Origin: Balamuthia mandrillaris
Lineage: Eukaryota > Discosea > Longamoebia > Balamuthiidae
Assembly (NCBI GenBank): GCA_031835245.1
Contig: JAVKOQ010000279.1
Coordinates: forward strand, 1 to 64,000
DNA length: 64,000 bases
Reading direction: 5' to 3'
A model generated the notes under the pieces. It worked only from the letters and a program-made list of their open reading frames with translations, did not search any database and was not told where the DNA came from. Positions within the stretch are counted from its first letter, which is position 1. Every line of letters starts with the position of its first letter. This document shows, one piece after another, positions 58,843 to 64,000 of the stretch. A program made the translations under genes and the position numbers.

Positions 58843-59635
58843 ATGGTTTACTTCCTTTTATTTTGTTACTTCCTTTTTTCTTTCTTTTCAAGACATGGAT
58901 TGGGGTCAGGTGTTAGTGGACCACAGATTCGGTTCAAAGAACCAGGAGAGAAGACTAGTGATCTAGTACTCTCCTTTTGTTTTATAAAAGCAGTTCTTTC
59001 CATCAGGTGACTGAATGCAAGGCTATATGTACAAAGAACTATATACTATACCTAAAATGAGGAAACTGTAATAATAAACATGTTTTTTGTTGTATTAGTA
59101 TTGCCTGTAAGAAATTTTGTTAAGCAAAAAATTAACATAATGACTTTTCTTATGTCAAAATCAACATAAGCACAAAAATTAATTGAGGTTGGAAAAGACT
59201 ACAGAGCCCCATAACAGCTGTCTGAGGTCCTTCCTTCCTCTTCCTCATGTTCCCCTCACAGCAGGTGATAATAAGCAAACATAAAAGCCACCCTAATTAG
59301 ACTCAACAATAGTTAGTAACCAACTTGTCTGTATTATAACTACTGGTTTCTCATGTTCTGTGATGGAGAAGCCAAGAAGAAAAGGTGCCATGACCACATA
59401 GGAAAGGAACGAACAAAACTGCACTGCTTGCCTTTAGTTCATCTTTGCTTACAATACACAAGATATGTGGCTATGTTGGCAAAATCACTGGTTAGGGTTA
59501 GGGGCGGGTACTCAGAACCTACAGCATTCAACTCCCCATGGTCCATTCTATAAAACTCTAAGTCTATAAGTCCAACGGATAAAGTGGGACAAAGTAGCAA
59601 TTTTTTCAATTTTCTCATAGGAATATATATATAAT
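58843..59635. other. AT-rich intergenic region between convergent genes
   Basis: About 790 nt, no credible gene. It contains a short hairpin GGTTC-AAA-GAACC at about 58933 and a two-unit telomere-like motif TTAGGGTTAGGGG at 59492–59504. Confidence 0.5.
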
Positions 59636-61130
59636 CTAACTGGATATAATCATAATATCATCATCATCATCATCATCATTCTCCTTTGTCTCTTCCTCTT
59701 CATCCAAGATGGATATGACTGTAGTGGTGGTAGTAGAAGTAGGAGATGATGGGAGGGAAGCATGGTCGTCATCCGGTGTGTCAAAGTCCCCATCATGGGC
59801 CACCAAGTATTTGTCTTTCAAAGCATCGAGATTGTTGAAGAATTCTGTGAGGAGATTGCGCCATTTGTCATAGCAATCATTGTTGGTTCGGCGTTGGGTA
59901 GGCAAGTGTTTGGCAATCTCCAACCAAGACCATCCATCACACAAGCGCCAAGTGACAAGTCTACGGATTTCTGGTGTCTGCCAAGCAATCCGTTGTCGAT
60001 GACCATTCTTCTGATATTTGAGTCGATTGGATAACATTTGTTGTCGCTGCTGAAGTGCTCTGCGAACTCGTTGTCGTGGTGGTGTTTTTTCTTTTGAGTT
60101 ATGATTCCTTTCATCATCATCATCATCATCATCGTTTTTTTTCAGAACGTCATTAGGAGAAGTAGGTAAGAATGGCTGCTCTTGACGACGAGAGGTGAGG
60201 AATGCTTTGTGAATGGGTGATCCGTTGACCAACTTGGGAAGTACAGGAGCTACAAACTCATCCACCAGCTCATTCAAGCCACTGAAAAAACCTTGTAGAA
60301 TGCCAGAGATATGTTGACGGCAAAGCTGACGATGAATATTGGGCCAACGAAGAGGAGATTTGTTTTTGGCCGCATAAGTTGCTGCAGCTTCAGCTAACAC
60401 ATCCTTGTCAAACTCATCTGAATGATTGTCTACCCAAGCAGTACAACATTCAAGCCACAAGGAGCGATAAAATCGTATTTGTTGATCTTTGGTTGGTAAA
60501 TCTGTTCGTTTCATGAAACTAAAGAAGCAGTGTAAAAGAAAGAAAAAGAAAGAAAAAGAGAAAAAGAGAAAAAGAAAGAATGAGAAAGAAAGAAAGAAAG
60601 AAAAAGAGACAAAAAACAAAGTGTGAATAAATGATGCAATGTCAAAAGAAGAACAAATAGACCAACACCAATCCATCAGAACAATTATTGTTTAGACCAT
60701 GAATGTTGTTGCTGCTACAATAAACCTCTGCGTTCGAGCTGAGCGCTGAGTCTAAAGGTGCATTTTTTAATGCAAACAAGCAAGCAAGCAAGCAAACAAA
60801 CAAGCCATGACTGAATAGATTGATAGATAGTGGTAGATACCATCCAAACAAAACAAACCAGCAAACAAACAAACCAACAAACAAACAACAACAAGCAAAG
60901 GCCAACAAAAAAAAAAACAAACAAACAAACAAACAAACAAACAAACCGTTGGCGAACAGCATGGATAAAACTCTGATAGTTGGTATCTGCAGACCACTTG
61001 GATTGTTGCAAAGCCTCTGGGGATAGATTGTGAAATGCTTCTTTGGTAACTAGCTCTGGAGCAATCACTGCAAGGGAGTGAGGATAAAAAAAACCACAAA
61101 GAGAAAAAGTAAGCACAGGTGGTTTATAGA

Positions 61131-61171
<41 letters not shown>

Positions 61172-61995
61172 AAGAAAAAACAAAAGAAAAACAAAAAATC
61201 AGATGAATAACAAACCACAATGTCGAGGCCCAGGAGAATGATGATCAGCAGCAGCAGCAGAAGAAGAAGAAGAAGAAGAAGAAGAAGAAGAAGAAGAAGG
61301 ATGAAGGGTGGTAACATTGCTAACCAAGCGATTGGCCACAATAGCACGTTTTAATGTATCCTTGACGTAGACTTGCTGAGATCTACCACGAGGTACCCAA
61401 CCTGCGATAAGGGCAGTGGTATCCAGTACATTGTTCTGACTATGCCCTTCCTGCAGTCCCTCCAAGATCAAGGCAGTGCAAAGGAAGCCAGCACGTAAGG
61501 AGTGAAAGGAGAATAACCCTTCAGGATAACCAGCCCGAACAGCGCGGTCTTGCAGCTTGGCATTCAAAGTATCGCGTGACCATCCCCATAATGATGTTTG
61601 TTTTTGTTTGTCTGTCAAGCACCAGTTGTGAAACTCTCGCAAATCCAAACCATGCTTGCACAGCAGATGCTTGTTTAGCCAGTAAATAAAATCTCCAAGA
61701 CAAACTCCAGCGGTTGATGTTGTTGATGCAGCAGCGGTCGTGATGGTAGAGGTGGTAGTAGTGGTGCTAAGTGGCAATGAGGATAACGGGGATGGTGATG
61801 ATGAAGATATTCCTCCTGGTGGTGGTGGTGGTGGTGGTGGTGGTGGTGTTAAATAACCTTCAAAAGTAACGACATGATTCCAATGATTTGGTATTCCTTT
61901 GGTGACTTGTTGGCGCAAAGAAAGGAAATAAAGAGGAGGAGAAAAGGCATCCTCTTGGTGGTGACAGCTGATGTTGCTGCTGCTGCTGCTGCGGC

Positions 61996-62041
<46 letters not shown>

Positions 62042-62385
62042 ATTGTTGTTGTTGGAAAAGGAGGATGAAAGTTTAGGTCGAAATGCCACAATATCACCCA
62101 AACGAATGTTTGCTGCTGTAATGGCTCTGGCACCAGTACAAACACTGTGTAACCAACAACTGGCTTCACCAGCTTTGCTCACCAGTCCATCTGGAGTGGA
62201 TGCGATGATATGCAAGACGTCATCCAGCAAACAAGCATCTTTGCACAATTGTTTGCTAGAACAGGAGGGTTTGGCTCTTTTGCAATGCCGAATGGCCTGT
62301 TTGACTTGATCTTTGATGGCATCCATTTGGTTCTTTAGCAACAACAAGTAGGCATGATCTGTTGCCATCATTGCTGTCGTGCGTC

Positions 62386-62425
<40 letters not shown>

Positions 62426-63819
62426 AGTGACACCATCACCAAGAAGGGTTTTGGATAGAGGAGAAGCATTCCTGCTGGTTGTGGTGATAATAGAAGTAGG
62501 TGATGATGCTGGGGATGAAGAGATGAAAGAAACAGAGGAAGTGGAGGAGGAGGAGGAGGAGGAGGAGGAGGAGGAGGCAGCAAGGGTATCAAGCTGTTGT
62601 TGGATACTTTCATCATGCAAACGATAAAGACTGGCAATCATGACATCACGCACAGAGCTCAAGGCATACCCCACATCCAAAATCAACCATTGAACAAAGG
62701 CTCCTACATTATGGCGTTGGAGATTCAAAGGAAGAGCTGGCAAACATTGATGATGTGCACAATGCGCTTCCCAGATGGCCAAAGTCCAAGCATGTTTACG
62801 TTGGGTCGAAGGGCTCCATCGACTCGTCACTGCTGTCAACTCTGTCCAGCGCTCTTCTGACAAATGGTTCATCAATGTGATAGCACGAGAAAGACGTCTG
62901 CCAGCACCATCACCACCGTTACGACTACTGCTGCCATGTGTGGTATCATCAGTATTATCATTTGCTGTTCTAGCTCCAATATGTTGGTTATCTCTTTTCT
63001 TCTTTTCTTGTTTTTCTTCTTTGTGTTTTTCTTTATCTTCTTCTTCTTCTTCTTCTTCTTCTTCTTCTTTGTCGTCGGTCAACAACAACAAATCTATCAA
63101 CGTTGGTGTGGCTGTTGTTTTACTTGTTGCATCTATATCTGTTTCTGCTCCTCCTCCTCCTCCGTCTAATGAGGATGATGATAATGACAATAAATTACAA
63201 TTGCTACCGCTATCCATAACATCTTCATTGTTCTCAAAGACAAAGGACTCTGAATTTGTTGAAGAAGAAGAAGAAGAAGAAAAAGAAGAAGAAGAAGAAG
63301 AAGCAAATGAAGAAGAAGAACCAGAAGAAGAAATCATCCTTTTCGGTTGTTGTTGTCGTGGTTGTGTTTGGGTTGTTGATGCTGTGGTGGTAATAGTGGC
63401 GGTGGTGGTGGCGGTGGTGGTGGTGGTGGTAGATGAAAAGGGTGATGCAGAAAAAGGAGGTGAACAGAGTTCTGCAGGGTTATCAACAGTAGCAATAACT
63501 GGAGCAGAATCAAGGGTGGTAGCTGATGGTGGTGTTTTTAACCAATAATGATCCAAAAACTGCTTGCGAATGAAAGAGCGAGAGTCCAGAGCCTGATAGG
63601 GAGGCAAGTGATGATAGAGAGATGTTGTGGATAAGGATGATGATGATGATGATGATGATATTGAGACAATCATTATTTCATCATCCTCTTCTTTTGCTGC
63701 TGTTGCTACTATTGTTTTTGCTACTGCTACTTCTTTGTTGTTGTTGTTGTTGTTGTTGTTATTGTTGTTGTTTATTGGTGGAGGTTGGTCAAAGGCAGCA
63801 GGAATAGATAGATTATCTT
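59636..63819 (-). CDS. Tyrosine recombinase with C-terminal Myb-like domain (Crypton-like or domesticated), 5' end open
   Basis: Minus-strand exons 63819–61216, 61067–60947, 60518–59636; phases agree. An acceptor at 63820 implies an upstream exon outside the window; the first internal ATG is at 63673. The N-terminal half is Ser/Thr/Asn-rich. The core-binding helices begin WSPSTQRKHAWTLAIWEAHC. The catalytic domain shows the Arg of CTGARAITAANIRLGDI, the H-x-x-R of FHSLRAGFLCTALI, then ALIAGWVPRG and the Tyr nucleophile in QQVYVKD, so the R…HxxR…Y set looks whole. The C-terminal part has RRLVTWRLCDGWSWLEIAKH … CYDKWRNLL, a Myb/SANT-like DNA-binding fold, then an acidic tail. Crypton DNA transposons encode a recombinase of this kind with a C-terminal DNA-binding domain; no reverse transcriptase is present, which argues against DIRS elements. 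No terminal repeats were found. Confidence 0.75.
60778..61170 (-). repeat. Tetranucleotide arrays in recombinase introns
   Basis: (AAGC)n at about 60777–60800 and (AAAC)n at 60915–60946 lie in the intron 60946–60519; (CAGC)n at about 61133–61168 lies in the intron 61215–61068. Confidence 0.85.
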
Positions 63820-63830
63820 CTGTTTGTTAA

Positions 63831-63862
<32 letters not shown>
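63831..63862 (-). repeat. (AAGC)n array upstream of the recombinase exon
   Basis: Eight AAGC units directly before the acceptor at 63820; pyrimidine-containing GCTT in the sense direction, as expected for an intron end. Confidence 0.8.
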
Positions 63863-64000
63863 ATAGTAGACACAAACACAAACAACAAATTGTGAAACAA
63901 AAGAAACAAGAAGTTAGTAATTGAGGATGAATGAATAAAGAGATGATAAAACTAAATGAGAACTATGTGGTTACTTGTTTTGTTTTTCCTTTTCTTTCCT

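Noticed and set aside
59636-63819. DIRS-type retrotransposon
   Set aside because: A tyrosine recombinase is present but no reverse transcriptase or RNase H is visible in the window; a Crypton-like or domesticated gene fits better.

Overview
The window is nuclear DNA of a free-living protist, most likely an amoebozoan of the Acanthamoeba/Balamuthia kind. The evidence is mixed: genes are close together, intron-rich (canonical GT–AG, usually 60–300 nt), and the intergenic spaces are short. The gene content fits a soil amoeba: a hybrid-kinase receiver, a SAM–PB1–triple-PAS protein, Clu-domain proteins, a START protein, a filamin-HECT protein, a PARP6/8-type PARP and an alpha-kinase. The genus is inference; no rRNA or organelle marker is present. 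I assigned exons by hand from splice signals, reading-frame phase and protein-family resemblance.

Layout. 1–12 kb, all plus strand: receiver-domain C-terminus, LanC-like protein, box C/D snoRNP factor BCD1/ZNHIT6, START protein with a C-terminal membrane anchor, and SAM–PB1–PAS protein. 12–27 kb: two Clu-domain paralogues in inverted orientation (12278–17548 plus, 21980–26854 minus) enclosing a head-to-head pair, a PQ-loop transporter (minus) and a ZIP7-like zinc transporter (plus). 27–33 kb: small DUF2585-like membrane protein, OGFr-domain protein, and an intronless CAP59/CMT1-type glycosyltransferase. 34.7–41.4 kb: a 13-exon filamin/HECT (AREL1-like) gene whose HECT domain carries a very large disordered insert and has Asn where the catalytic Cys should be. 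41.7–46.4 kb: an unrecognised AT-rich minus-strand gene full of purine repeats. 47–57 kb: p62/NBR1-like autophagy receptor (minus), C2–RWD–UBA–PARP gene, UCHL3-like deubiquitinase. 57–64 kb: small polytopic membrane protein followed at once by an alpha-kinase, then a convergent minus-strand tyrosine-recombinase gene with a Myb-like C-terminal part (Crypton-like or domesticated), which runs off the right edge.

Two sequence-level regularities stand out. An exact palindrome TGTCGACA occurs eight times, each time between genes and mostly 120–210 nt upstream of a start codon. A separate 16-nt element close to CCAATCGGAAATCAAA sits 60–175 nt upstream of several starts. Intron microsatellites are almost always pyrimidine-rich on the sense strand, so their strand predicts gene direction. 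Four neighbouring genes (HECT, p62-like, UBA-PARP, UCHL3) touch ubiquitin biology; I regard that as probably chance clustering.
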